64,000 bases of DNA from Paeniglutamicibacter psychrophenolicus (GCF_017876575.1 NZ_JAGIOE010000001.1:1054001-1118000), one strand, 5' to 3'; counted from the stretch's first letter, positions 34,620 through 43,359 are shown. A program made the numbers and translations. The notes: a model not told the origin generated them from the sequence alone.

Positions 34620-36100
34620 CCCCGGGCGCAGCCACCGCCGTGGACTCGCTCGCGCTGCTGCCCGCAACCGAGGCGCTGGCCGGGTTCCGTTCCCTGGAAA
34701 TCTCGCCCGTGGAGATCCTCGAGGCCCAGATCCAGCGGATCGAGTCGCACAACGGGGACCGGGAAACCGGCATCAACGCCTTCACCGAGACGCTCTTCGA
34801 CTCCGCCCGCACGCAGGCACGTGCCGCAGCAGATGAGTATGTACGCCTGGCACGAGAGGGCGGGGAAGCCCCCGCATTGCTAGGGCTGAGCGTGGCCACC
34901 AAGGAAAAGCACGGCATCGCCGGACGCACGCTCGAACAGGGCCTGGCCGCCCACCGCGGGCGCATCGCCCCGGTGGACCACCCCGTCGTGGAACGGCTGA
35001 ATGCCGCCGGCGGAATCATCCACGCCCGCACCACGAGCCCCGAATTCAGCTGTGCCACCACGACGCATTCGCCCATGTGGGGGATCACCAGAAACCCGTG
35101 GAACACCGAGACCTCGCCCGGGGGATCCTCCGGCGGCTCCGGAGCCGCCCTGGCCGCGGGGTTCACCACGCTGGCCACCGCCTCGGACATTGCGGGGTCC
35201 ACTCGCATCCCGGCTGGGTTCACCGGAACCGTGGGCTACAAGGCGCCCTACGGCCGGATCCCGGGATTCGGGGCGCTGGCCGCCGACTGGTACCGCGGCG
35301 ACGGACCGATGGGACGCACGGTTGCAGACACCGCACTGCTGGCCGCGGTCATCTCCGGGCGTCACCAAACCGACCACGGTTCGTGGGGAGGATACGGCAT
35401 CAACCCGTTCGCCGGAGGGGACGTGGCAGGGCTGCACATCGGACTGTCGCTCACGCTCGGGGATTACCCGGTCGCACCCGAGATCAGGGAAAACACCCTG
35501 AAGGTCGCCCGGGCACTGGAAGCCGCGGGAGCCGTGGTCGTCCCGGTGGAACTCCCCTGGACCACCGCGCGGATCACCGAAACGACCTTCGCTCACTTCG
35601 GGCACATTCTGGGTCCGGCCATGGCAACGGAGACAGCGGGTACCGAGTCCGAGCTGGCTGCCTACACTGCCCGGTTCATCAAGGACGCGGCGGCCGCCGC
35701 AACCCGGCACACCCTGGTGGAATCCCTGGCGATGGACCATGCGCTGCAGGCCGAGCTGGCCGCGGCGATGGCGGGGCTGGATGCACTGTTGTGCCCGACC
35801 TCGGCGGTGGCCTCGCTGGCCGCCGACGGGGACTACCTGGACGGGATCGCGACCTCCGAGGGACACTTGGGCCACTATTGGGAGGCGCACCTGACCAGCC
35901 CGTTCAATGTCGCCAACCGCTGCCCGGTCGTTTCGGTTCCCAGCGGGCTTTCGCGCGACTCGGTGCCCACCGGCGTGCAGATCGTAGGGCACCCCTTCGA
36001 TGAGGCTATGGTGTTCCGGGTTGCCGCCGCTGTCGAGGTTCTCGTGCCGGGCCCGGGGTTTCCGCAGCTGAAACCGTCTTATTCGGCTTCGTCGCTGTAG
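34616..36100 (+). CDS. Amidase (amidase signature family)
   Basis: A 494-residue amidase-signature hydrolase. The Ser-cisSer-Lys triad is visible: Lys in VATKEKHG (about residue 98), cis-Ser in SPGGSSGGSGAALAAGF and nucleophile Ser in DIAGSTRIPAGFTG. It would hydrolyse an amide to an acid and ammonia. The GTG start overlaps the previous stop. The 3' end overlaps the convergent UPF0158 gene by 22 bases. It is not a GatA subunit, since no gatB/gatC lies nearby. Confidence 0.9.
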   Translation: MTPGAATAVDSLALLPATEALAGFRSLEISPVEILEAQIQRIESHNGDRETGINAFTETLFDSARTQARAAADEYVRLAREGGEAPALLGLSVATKEKHGIAGRTLEQGLAAHRGRIAPVDHPVVERLNAAGGIIHARTTSPEFSCATTTHSPMWGITRNPWNTETSPGGSSGGSGAALAAGFTTLATASDIAGSTRIPAGFTGTVGYKAPYGRIPGFGALAADWYRGDGPMGRTVADTALLAAVISGRHQTDHGSWGGYGINPFAGGDVAGLHIGLSLTLGDYPVAPEIRENTLKVARALEAAGAVVVPVELPWTTARITETTFAHFGHILGPAMATETAGTESELAAYTARFIKDAAAAATRHTLVESLAMDHALQAELAAAMAGLDALLCPTSAVASLAADGDYLDGIATSEGHLGHYWEAHLTSPFNVANRCPVVSVPSGLSRDSVPTGVQIVGHPFDEAMVFRVAAAVEVLVPGPGFPQLKPSYSASSL

Positions 36101-36525
36101 GTGCCGTCGGGGAAGGGATCCTCGATGGCCTTGATGCCGACCAGCCAGTCGATCACGACCTTGTTCATGGCTTCGCCCTTGAACTTGTACCAGGCTTCGA
36201 GTTCCGTCGGGAAGTGCTCCAGCGCGTCCCTGAAGTGGCGGAACGGTTTGCTGCGAACCAATGCCTGCTCAAGCTTGGTCCGTGCCTCGCCGTCGGGAAG
36301 CCCCGCGGTGAAGTCCTCCATATGTCGGTAGGACTCGTAGGATTCGATGCGGTCCACGTAGGCGTAGTTTCCCTCGTCGATCTCCTCCAGCGTGATGTCT
36401 TCATCGAGCCCCGGCACCACAACCTCACCGGTATCAAGATGGAGGTAATATTCGTTGCCCATGGAGCGGTCGTCCTGCATGGCCCAGGCAATTTCTTCCA
36501 GATCCAGGTCTTCGAGTTTCAGCAT
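36079..36525 (-). CDS. UPF0158 family protein
   Basis: A 148-residue acidic protein of the UPF0158 family, function unknown. The typical pattern is a start near LDLEEIAWAMQD, a middle block EGNYAYVDRIESYESYRHM, and a C-terminal HFRDALEHFPTELEAWYKF helix with conserved aromatics. It looks cytoplasmic, with no signal or membrane segment. Its 3' end overlaps the amidase gene on the other strand. It is not obviously linked to its neighbours. Confidence 0.85.
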   Translation of the reverse strand: MLKLEDLDLEEIAWAMQDDRSMGNEYYLHLDTGEVVVPGLDEDITLEEIDEGNYAYVDRIESYESYRHMEDFTAGLPDGEARTKLEQALVRSKPFRHFRDALEHFPTELEAWYKFKGEAMNKVVIDWLVGIKAIEDPFPDGTYSDEAE

Positions 36526-36704
36526 CAGGCTTCCTTGCCGAGTTTTTTCCGTGTGTAGGTATCAGCTTTGCGCGCCCACGGTGATCGCACAAGCACTCTG
36601 GACGGAGTGCGATTTCCTGGGCGTCGTGACCGAACGCCGGCTGGGGAGCCTGCCCGGCAGCGCCATGATGCGGCCTCGTGGACTTTGCGCAGCAGGCTGC
36701 CGCG

Positions 36705-37580
36705 CTACGTGCGTCCGCGCAGGTCATCAACCTCCAGATGGCCCAGGCGGCCGGGATCGGCCAGCACGTCGAGGCCGATGATCCTGCCCTCCCGAAAAGC
36801 GAACGCCATGATGGACACAACCCGCCCGTGCAGCACCGCGGCCACCCCCGGACGCCCATCGATCAGGATCGGCGTCGAGTGGGCGGCAAGCCGCGCCGAG
36901 AGCACCGCCTGCTCCGCGATGGCGGCCGGTCCTTCGATCACGCGGTTGCTGGTTCCGTAGTCGGCGCGCAGCACCGCGGATTCATCCAGCAGGCCCAGCA
37001 ACGCCGTGAAGTTTCCCTGCTGGGCCGCAACCAGCCAGGCGTCCACGAGCTCGCGCGCACGATGCGGTCCCGGCCGGGCGGGATCGGGTGCACCGCGCAG
37101 ATGCCGGCGGGCACGGGAGGCCAGCTGCCGGGAAGCCGGGACCGACTTCTCCAGCACCTCGGCGACCTGGTCGAACGGCTGCCCGAAGACATCATGCAGG
37201 ATGAAGGCCACCCGCTCGGCGGGGCTGAGGGTCTCGAGGACAACCAGCAGGGCCACGCCCACCTGGTCGCTGCGTTCGGCTTCCTCCGCAGGGTCGCCGT
37301 CCAGCGCGAGCGGCTCATCACGCCAGGGTTCGACCTGCCAGGAATACTCGCGCATCCGGCGGGGAGCCCGAAGCATGTCCAGGCTTATCCGGGAGACCAC
37401 CGTGGTTAGCCAGGCCTCGAGGTTCACGATCGCCCCGGCATCGGTGCGCTGCAGGCGCAGCCACGCCTCCTGCACCGCATCCTGGGCGTCGGCGTCCGAG
37501 GAGAGCAGCCGGTTGGCGATGGCCAGCAGGCGCGGACGGGACCGCTCGAAGCGTGCGGTGAGATCTTCTTTCCCTGTCAT
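36705..37580 (-). CDS. ECF sigma factor, ECF41-like, with SnoaL-type C-terminal domain
   Basis: A 291-residue RNA polymerase sigma factor. Sigma region 2 (RLLAIANRLLSSDADAQDAVQEAWLRLQR) and region 4 (LSPAERVAFILHDVFGQPFDQVAEVLEKS) are in the first ~165 residues. A ~110-residue SnoaL/NTF2-like domain follows, ending GRIIGLDVLADPGRL, which in ECF41 factors controls activity in place of an anti-sigma protein. It is divergent from a NAD(P)-binding oxidoreductase gene, the usual ECF41 partner. A TGTCAC-N17-CGTC promoter precedes each of the two genes, suggesting that it transcribes both itself and its partner. The inducing signal is unknown. Confidence 0.92.
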   Translation of the reverse strand: MTGKEDLTARFERSRPRLLAIANRLLSSDADAQDAVQEAWLRLQRTDAGAIVNLEAWLTTVVSRISLDMLRAPRRMREYSWQVEPWRDEPLALDGDPAEEAERSDQVGVALLVVLETLSPAERVAFILHDVFGQPFDQVAEVLEKSVPASRQLASRARRHLRGAPDPARPGPHRARELVDAWLVAAQQGNFTALLGLLDESAVLRADYGTSNRVIEGPAAIAEQAVLSARLAAHSTPILIDGRPGVAAVLHGRVVSIMAFAFREGRIIGLDVLADPGRLGHLEVDDLRGRT

Positions 37581-37606
37581 GTCACGTCCTTGTCCTCTTG
37601 ACCGTC
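37580..37606 (+). promoter_or_regulatory. ECF41-type promoter of the oxidoreductase gene
   Basis: TGTCAC (37580-37585), 17-nt spacer, CGTC (37603-37606), which fits the ECF41 promoter pattern. It lies 57 nt before the oxidoreductase ATG and overlaps the sigma gene's start codon. Confidence 0.65.
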
Positions 37607-37614
37607 ATCATACT

Positions 37615-37641
37615 GACGAGGCGCAGGGCCTCGACGTGACA
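37615..37641 (-). promoter_or_regulatory. ECF41-type promoter of the sigma factor gene
   Basis: Minus strand: TGTCAC (37641-37636), 17-nt spacer, CGTC (37618-37615), 35 nt before the sigma start. The spacing is identical to the divergent promoter, which points to autoregulation. Confidence 0.65.
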
Positions 37642-37662
37642 AAAGAATAAGGGAACAGGATC

Positions 37663-38466
37663 ATGAAAACACCCATTCTCGTGACCGGGGGCACCGGCAA
37701 CATCGGCAGCCACGTGGTTCGGCGGCTGCGCGCCGCCGGCAAGGACGTGCGCATCCTCAGCCGCCACCCGCGCGCGAACGAGCCCGGGATCGAGCATGTC
37801 CCGGGCGACACCGTCGCAGGCACCGGGTTGGCCGCGGCACTGGACGGGGTGGACACCGTGCTGCACCTGGCCGGCGGCGCCAAGGGGGACGACATCGCCG
37901 CCGGCCACCTGGCGGACGCGGCCAGGACTGCGGGAACCGGCCACCTCATCCTCATCTCGGTCGTCGGCGCGGAGGCGATGCCGATCGGCTACTTCCGGGC
38001 CAAGGCGGCGGCCGAGGAAGCCCTCGCTGGCTCCGGGGTTCGGTGGACGGTGCTGCGTGCAGCGCAGCTGTACGACTTCGTCTGGCCCGTGGTGCGGATG
38101 CTCGCCCGGATGCCGCTGGCCCCGGTGCCGGGAGGCCTGTGCTTCGAACCGGTGCACGTCGAGGAGGTCGCGGCCCGCCTGGCCGAGCTGGCCCTCGGGG
38201 AACCGGCCGGGCGCGTGGCAGATCTGGTCGGGCCCGAGGTTCTGGACGTCCAGAAATTATTGGAAGGCTATTGGGAGGTCTTCGGCCACCGCCACCCGAG
38301 GCTGCCGATCCGGATTCCCGGGGCGATCGGCAGGGCCTACCGAAATGGGGAGAACCTTGCTGCCCCCGGGGCGCAGCGCGGGCAGCTCGGTTGGACCCAA
38401 TTCCTCGCCGAACAGGATGCTGCCGCGCGCCGGGGCACGGTGCGGGAGCAACCCCGGTCCGCCTAA
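37663..38466 (+). CDS. NAD(P)-binding oxidoreductase, NmrA/atypical SDR type
   Basis: A 267-residue Rossmann protein with TGGTGNIGSHVVRRLRAAG at residues ~7-25 and RILSR, where the Arg may select NADP. The catalytic YxxxK pattern appears as YFRAKAAAE near residue 109, so limited activity is possible. These proteins act on redox substrates or serve as NAD(P) sensors. It is divergent from an ECF41-type sigma factor with matching promoters, so it is the probable target gene of that factor. The natural substrate is unknown. Confidence 0.87.
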   Translation: MKTPILVTGGTGNIGSHVVRRLRAAGKDVRILSRHPRANEPGIEHVPGDTVAGTGLAAALDGVDTVLHLAGGAKGDDIAAGHLADAARTAGTGHLILISVVGAEAMPIGYFRAKAAAEEALAGSGVRWTVLRAAQLYDFVWPVVRMLARMPLAPVPGGLCFEPVHVEEVAARLAELALGEPAGRVADLVGPEVLDVQKLLEGYWEVFGHRHPRLPIRIPGAIGRAYRNGENLAAPGAQRGQLGWTQFLAEQDAAARRGTVREQPRSA

Positions 38467-38494
38467 GTTCCGCGCCCTCGGGCACCGACTTGCT

Positions 38495-39466
38495 CTAGCG
38501 TGTGGAGACGGGGACCCTCAGGGGCGTTTCCGCTTCGAGCCCAGCCAGCACGGCGATGACGTTGCGGGCCGGCAGGGCCATGTATTCGCGCAGCGAGTCA
38601 GTGGAGCGGTAGGCGGTGTGCGGGGTGATGATTGCCGAGGGGTGGGACAGCAGCGGGTGGTCCGTCGGAGCAGGCTCCTGGGCCGGCACATCCAGCATGG
38701 CCCCGGCCAGATGGCCGGAATCCAGCGCTTCGAGCAGCGCGGGCTCGTCGACGAGCCCGCCGCGGGCGACATTGACCAGGTAGGAGCCCGCCGGCATGGC
38801 CTCCAGCGCCGTGGCATCGATGAGGTTTTCGGTTTCGCCGGTGAGCGGGGTGTGCAGGCTGAGCACGTTGGAGCTTTCCAGCAGCTCGTCCAGTTCGACC
38901 CGGCGCACGCCGTCGGGCCAGCACTCGGCGGGGGTGAACGGGTCGTAGGCGATGACTTCCTTGAACACCGGTTCGGCAATGTTCGCCAGGAACTGGGCGA
39001 TCCTCCCGAAGCCCACCAATCCCAGCGTGAGGCTTTCAAGCCGCTGGGGCACCGGCAGCCCGGTCCCGGTCCAGTCGCCGGCCCGCGCCAGGGCCTGGGA
39101 ACGGGGAAGCTGGCGAACCAGGGCCAGCATTCCGGCGAACGCGTGGGTTGCCACATCCGCCGTTGCGGCTGAGGGGACGGTGCACACCGTGATTCCTGCG
39201 TCGGTCGCCGCCTGCACATCGACCATGTCGAATCCCGCCGACATGGTGGCCACGACCTTCAGGTTGGGCAATGCGGCAATCATCGATGCATCAAGCGAGG
39301 CGTAACCCAGGATGATTCCGGCGCACTGGCGCGCGGCGGCCAGGATTCCTGCGCGGTCGCGGGAATCCAGGTAGGCGGCTTCGATGCCCGCCTCGGCGAG
39401 CAGGTCCAAGGCAATGGTGTGGTCCAGATCGGCGGCGTCGGTGATCAGGACGCGGGGTGAGCCGCA
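38495..39466 (-). CDS. D-2-hydroxyacid dehydrogenase with lost 5' end
   Basis: The protein from PRVLITDAADLDHT onward (~320 residues) is a normal 2-hydroxyacid dehydrogenase: GFGRIAQFLANIA (Rossmann, third Gly replaced by Ala), Arg in NVARGGLVDE, Glu in PAQEPAPTD and His in ITPHTAYRS. No ATG/GTG/TTG in frame lies where the family starts. The nearest ATG (39532) would add ~25 residues that are merely the antisense of the broken iclR gene. The natural start was probably removed by a deletion joining this gene to iclR at about 39465. It may be translated weakly from 39532 or be a pseudogene. The start coordinate given is the edge of homology, not a start codon. Confidence 0.75.
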   Translation of the reverse strand, partial: CGSPRVLITDAADLDHTIALDLLAEAGIEAAYLDSRDRAGILAAARQCAGIILGYASLDASMIAALPNLKVVATMSAGFDMVDVQAATDAGITVCTVPSAATADVATHAFAGMLALVRQLPRSQALARAGDWTGTGLPVPQRLESLTLGLVGFGRIAQFLANIAEPVFKEVIAYDPFTPAECWPDGVRRVELDELLESSNVLSLHTPLTGETENLIDATALEAMPAGSYLVNVARGGLVDEPALLEALDSGHLAGAMLDVPAQEPAPTDHPLLSHPSAIITPHTAYRSTDSLREYMALPARNVIAVLAGLEAETPLRVPVSTR

Positions 39467-40153
39467 CTGGGTTCTCCGACATTGCCAAGCGGACCGGCGG
39501 GTCCAAGGCCACGGTTCTGCGAATGCTGGCAACGCTCAAGGGAGTGAACTGGGTGCAGCAAAGCGATACACGCGACGCGACTTGGTCACTGGGCTTTCAA
39601 GCATATGCCGTGACCGCCCGCGCTGGACTGGGTGCCGACCTGCGGGACATCGCCGTTGGCCCGATGAATGGCCTGCAGCTGGACACCCGGGAAACGGTTC
39701 ACCTATGCGTCCCCGACGGCAATTCCCTGGTCGTCGTTGAATGACTCGATAAGTCGCACGTCCTGCGCGCGTTCCTGGCGCTGGGAACTCCTTCCATTGC
39801 ACGCATCGGCAACGGGACTGGCCTTCCTGGGGGCTTCCACAGTCGAATTTGTCCCCGACGTCATGGATGGTCCCTTGGGAAAGGTTGGTGAGCAGACTGC
39901 CACGGCCCCCGGAAGCATGTGGAAATTGGTGCGCGAAGCGCGGGAATGTGGCTATGCCATCAACGAAGAGGGTCCGAGCAGCGGAATCACGTCCCTGGGA
40001 GCAACCATCGTGAACTCCGCGGGCAGCCCGGTGGGCTGCGTATCGATCTCCGGTCCCTCGAGCCGCATACTGCCTGCCAAATATGAGGAGTACGGCACTG
40101 CCATGGTCCGGACGGCCGGCGAAATCAGCACACTCCTGCGCGGCAGACGCTAG
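39457..40153 (+). pseudogene. IclR-family regulator, truncated and frameshifted
   Basis: From 39472 one frame encodes FSDIAKRTGGSKATVLRMLATL (the helix-turn-helix) and runs to a TGA at 39742-39744, where an Arg codon is expected (VVVE-stop-LD). A frameshift follows near 39790, after which another frame gives LHASATGLAFLGAS to the end (effector domain, VGCVSISGPSSRI). The first ~25 residues of the family are missing at the junction with the dehydrogenase gene. So there are three lesions: 5' deletion, nonsense codon and frameshift. It probably once controlled the divergent 2-hydroxyacid dehydrogenase. Confidence 0.87.
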
Positions 40154-40565
40154 GGCACGGTGTTTACTTACATCCCGGTTCAGCGCTGGCCAGTTCCTTG
40201 TCCGCGCCGAGGTTTCGCCGCTGACGAGGGGCAGAGCGGGGGCGGGGAGGCGAAATAACCGGTCTGCTGCAGGTGGATACGCAGCGTCGTCTCCAAGGGG
40301 TTTCCGAGTTGCAGGTACGAGCCGTTCCACGGTGTTACCGGTGCGGCCATGGAATGGCTCCGAAAGTTTCCGGGAACAGCCCGGCCCGGTCCCGATGCGT
40401 TTAGCGTCTGGAACGGAAGCCTGACCTTGGCACAAGCATGCACGCATCGCGAGATCCCGGCGAGTACCTGGACCCGATGGAATATCAGGCCCAGGCGCTC
40501 ACATGGCAGCGCCCCGTGGCAGCGTTCAGTTTTCGCCGACCCTCAGGCGCAGAAGCGCCCGATCC
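40154..40565. other. Gene-free stretch
   Basis: No ORF with recognisable protein character is present on either strand; short overlapping ORFs here have Arg/Pro-rich compositions typical of wrong frames in high-GC DNA. No hairpin with a T-tract was seen. Confidence 0.5.
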
Positions 40566-41624
40566 TTATCCAAGAACAAGCGCCCCTTTCCGTGGGCCTG
40601 AACCACCTGATGGGAGATTTTCATGCACCGGCGAGGCATACCCAAGGCCAATGTTGGCCCCACGCGCGGCCGACTGCCCTGACAGTCCATCCACGTCCGT
40701 GGGTGTGGGCCGGGGGTCGAGGTGAATTCCGGCGATCATGCACCTGACGGATCCGCCCGCCAGCTCGATGGTGGAGACGTCAACCGGGAGCAGCGTGCAG
40801 CTTCGCTGGATTACTTCCTTTTGCGCTTCGGTCAGGCAGGCGAAGGCCGTGCGTGAAAGCGCAAGGTACCGTCCGTTCGTGCCCTGCAATTCAATCGCGT
40901 TCCCCGCGAACATCCGTACCTGTTCATGGGTCAGCCCGATGATGGCCCGACCGCCGGCGGAAAGTCGTTCCGCAACCTGCCGGCGCCGTTCCGGAGAACG
41001 GATCATATCCAGCCCGATCATCGCGAAATCGGTCGCCACGGTCATCATGACATTGGTGTGGTAGACGGCAGCCCCGGAGGAATCCACTGCATCGAATGCC
41101 ATCGGCTCATAACCGAAGTTCGTGCAGAACCGTTCCAACGCCACCGGGTCGGCCCGGCGGGACCTGGCCGCGTACGCAACCCGGGCCCCGTGGTCCAGGA
41201 CCATGGCTCCGGTGCCTTCCAGGAAGACGTCGTCAACCTCGAGTCCCGAATAATCGATGACGTCTTGCACCCGATACCGGAACTTCAGAAGCTCAAGGAT
41301 GTCGGCCCGACGTTCGTTCCGGCGGTTTGGAGCGTACATCGGGAAGACAGCAACATGTCCCCCGGCGTGGGTGGACAGCCAGTTGTTGGGGAACACGCTG
41401 TCCGGACGGTTGTGGTCGTGGTCATCGAAAAGGTGCACCGTGATGCCGGCGGACTCCAGCGCCAGTGCGAGTCCCGTGACCTCGTCGCGCGCCGCGGAAG
41501 CGAGTATCTCGGCGTCCAGGCCATCGGCGGGGACCTGGAATGCGTTGTCACCTGCCGTCTCGGGATTCGGTGCAAAACAGTGGGGGCGGACGAGCACTAC
41601 TGCGGAAGGGGCTTGAACTGACAT
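40566..41624 (-). CDS. Arginine deiminase-related hydrolase (CtlX type)
   Basis: A 352-residue guanidino-group-modifying enzyme of the pentein fold. Visible: DSVFPNNWLSTH (substrate-binding Asp/Asn), FLEGTGAMVLD (Glu-Gly-Thr motif), the catalytic His in VYHTNVMM and the nucleophilic Cys in SVRCMIAGIHL near the C-terminus. CtlX-like members hydrolyse citrulline or arginine. The ~40 residues after HLDPR lack conservation, so the C-terminus may have been extended by loss of the original stop. It lies 8 nt after ornithine cyclodeaminase in the same operon: the hydrolase would yield ornithine and the cyclodeaminase proline. Confidence 0.85.
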   Translation of the reverse strand: MSVQAPSAVVLVRPHCFAPNPETAGDNAFQVPADGLDAEILASAARDEVTGLALALESAGITVHLFDDHDHNRPDSVFPNNWLSTHAGGHVAVFPMYAPNRRNERRADILELLKFRYRVQDVIDYSGLEVDDVFLEGTGAMVLDHGARVAYAARSRRADPVALERFCTNFGYEPMAFDAVDSSGAAVYHTNVMMTVATDFAMIGLDMIRSPERRRQVAERLSAGGRAIIGLTHEQVRMFAGNAIELQGTNGRYLALSRTAFACLTEAQKEVIQRSCTLLPVDVSTIELAGGSVRCMIAGIHLDPRPTPTDVDGLSGQSAARGANIGLGYASPVHENLPSGGSGPRKGALVLG

Positions 41625-41632
41625 TCCCGTGC

Positions 41633-42664
41633 TCAGGATCCGACAGGTGAGAGCGCGCCGATGAGACCGAAGAGGTCCTTTGGGTTCTCCGGGTTCGCGA
41701 CAAGGTCGATTTCCTCGAAGAAATCCGTCCCGACGACCGCATCGCGGACGTAGCGCAGGGCAGCGAAGTCCTCAATGGCAAAACCCACGGAATCAAAGAT
41801 GGTGATCTGGTCGGCCGACTTCCGGCCGGGGCCCTGGCCATCCAGTACCTGCCAGAATTCGGTGACCGTGAAATCGGCGGGCATCTGCTGAATTTCGCCT
41901 TCAATGCGGGTCTGCTCGGTGAACTCGACGAAGACCTCACCGAGCTCCAGGATGGCAGCATCCAGCTCGGTCTTTCCCGGGCAGTCCCCGCCGATGGCAT
42001 TGATGTGCACACCGGGCTTGACCAGCTCCGCCGTGAGGATGGTCGCGTTGGCCTTGTCGGCGGTGCAGGTGGTGATGACGTCGGCACCGAGCACCGCCTC
42101 CTGCGCCGAGGACGCCACCGTGATGTCGAATCCCAACGGCGTCATGTTCCGGACAAACTTCTCCATCGCCGCCGGGTCGGTGTCCCACACCCGCAGGGTG
42201 GTGATGCCCAGGGCGCTGCGGAAGGCCATGGCCTGGAACTCGGACTGGCTTCCGGTTCCGATCATGGCCATCACCGTCGAATCTGGCCGGGCGAGCTTCT
42301 TCGCCACCATGCCGGAGGTGGCGGCCGTGCGAAGCGCCGTCAGGACCGTCATTTCGGTCAGGAACGTGGGATAGCCGTTGTGGACATCGGCCAACACGCC
42401 AAAAGCCGTGACGGTCTGGAAACCACGGGAAGGATTCGAAGGGTGCCCGTTGACGTACTTGAAGCCGTAGGTTTCCCGGTCGCTGGTGGGCATGAGCTCG
42501 ATGACGCCGAAGGGAGTGTGGCTGGCGACGCGGGGTGTCTTGTCAAAGGATTCCCAGCGCTTGAAATCATTCTCAAGGTACTCCATGATTCCGGTGATGA
42601 TTTTCTCCGGGCCCTGGGTAGCCGTCCAGCGGACCATGTTGCGGACATCGACAAAGCGCGTCAT
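41633..42664 (-). CDS. Ornithine cyclodeaminase
   Basis: A 343-residue NAD-dependent enzyme converting L-ornithine to L-proline and ammonia. Visible: TFLTEMTVLTALRTAATSGMVAKKLARPDS (substrate/dimer segment), the Rossmann motif MIGTGSQSEFQAMAF, and the ornithine-specific INAIGGDCPGKTELD with the catalytic Asp. The length and the long C-terminal extension match true ornithine cyclodeaminases rather than the shorter mu-crystallin-like reductases (compare 56239-57192). It is followed by the CtlX-type gene. An Lrp/AsnC gene lies upstream on the same strand. Confidence 0.92.
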   Translation of the reverse strand: MTRFVDVRNMVRWTATQGPEKIITGIMEYLENDFKRWESFDKTPRVASHTPFGVIELMPTSDRETYGFKYVNGHPSNPSRGFQTVTAFGVLADVHNGYPTFLTEMTVLTALRTAATSGMVAKKLARPDSTVMAMIGTGSQSEFQAMAFRSALGITTLRVWDTDPAAMEKFVRNMTPLGFDITVASSAQEAVLGADVITTCTADKANATILTAELVKPGVHINAIGGDCPGKTELDAAILELGEVFVEFTEQTRIEGEIQQMPADFTVTEFWQVLDGQGPGRKSADQITIFDSVGFAIEDFAALRYVRDAVVGTDFFEEIDLVANPENPKDLFGLIGALSPVGS

Positions 42665-42731
42665 CTGCGCCCCCTATTTTCTCTCGTAAGCCGTTGTTGC
42701 AATGAGCCTATGTACCGGCGATATGCATCCA

Positions 42732-42743
42732 CAATTGCTGAAA
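42732..42743. promoter_or_regulatory. Possible Lrp/AsnC site before ornithine cyclodeaminase
   Basis: CAATTGCTGAAA recurs as CAATTGCAGAAA on the minus strand at 43371-43360, in the region between the Lrp/AsnC gene and the ABC operon. It lies in AT-rich DNA 68 nt upstream of the cyclodeaminase start. Confidence 0.35.
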
Positions 42744-42869
42744 TGCACGCTTTTCATTGAGAGAGTTGGCAAAATGTCGACTCACATTGAGCACTGTGTA
42801 CAAAATTGGCGGGCGGCCACCGATCGCCGGCGGGAGCGCCCCGACGTCCGGACCGGGCCGGGAGGGCTG

Positions 42870-43301
42870 CTAGCGAAGCACCGAGCTGAGCAGGAGGCTG
42901 GTTTCGCTGTTCACGATGCCCTCAACTCCGCGGATCCGCCCGAGGATCTGGTCGAACCCGGGCAGGCTTTCCGCTCGAAGCTCCGCGACCAGGTCCCATC
43001 CGCCGTTCGTGGTGTGCAGCGAGGTGATTTCCGGGAATCCCCGCAATTGCCTGATGACCTTGTCGGCCGAACGCCCTTCGACTTCGATGAAGGCGATGGC
43101 GTGGATGGCCATGGGATCGCTTTCCTCGCGGATCCTGACGGAGAAGCCCACGATGGTTCCATTGTTGATCAGTCGCTCCAGCCGGCTGTTGACCGTGGCG
43201 CGGGCGACACCGAGGGTTCGGGCAAGGGTGGCGACGGGTGTCCGCCCGTCCTCGCGCAGCGCAGAGAGAAGTCGACGGTCAAGGTCTGTGAGGGCTGTCA
43301 T
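42870..43301 (-). CDS. Lrp/AsnC-family regulator
   Basis: A 143-residue feast/famine regulator: N-terminal helix-turn-helix (LDRRLLSALREDGRTPVATL and ARTLGVARATVNSRLERL) and a RAM effector domain (HAIAFIEVEG through GGWDLVAELRAES). Three in-frame ATGs (43316, 43307, 43301) lie close together; I chose the last, giving MTALTDLDRRLL. It sits between ornithine cyclodeaminase and the divergent amino acid ABC operon, so it likely controls both in response to an amino acid such as arginine, ornithine or citrulline. An ATGTAC-N5-GTACAT palindrome covers its start. Confidence 0.9.
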   Translation of the reverse strand: MTALTDLDRRLLSALREDGRTPVATLARTLGVARATVNSRLERLINNGTIVGFSVRIREESDPMAIHAIAFIEVEGRSADKVIRQLRGFPEITSLHTTNGGWDLVAELRAESLPGFDQILGRIRGVEGIVNSETSLLLSSVLR

Positions 43302-43316
43302 GTACATAAAGTACAT
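43300..43316. promoter_or_regulatory. Palindrome over the Lrp/AsnC gene start
   Basis: ATGTACATAAAGTACAT has perfect 6-bp arms around ATAAA, of the size and AT content of Lrp/AsnC sites. It covers the start codon, suggesting autorepression. Confidence 0.5.
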
Positions 43317-43359
43317 CGGCCTTCGACAATCTGCGCAATCAGTCAGCGAAAAGTAGGCT

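Noticed and set aside
34616-36100. Amidase as GatA subunit of the tRNA-dependent amidotransferase
   Set aside because: No gatB or gatC is near and the gene is coupled to a carbamoylase in a catabolic operon.
39466-39532. ATG 39532 as the natural start of the 2-hydroxyacid dehydrogenase
   Set aside because: The added residues are the antisense of the IclR helix-turn-helix and do not resemble the family's N-terminus; it can at best be a substitute start.
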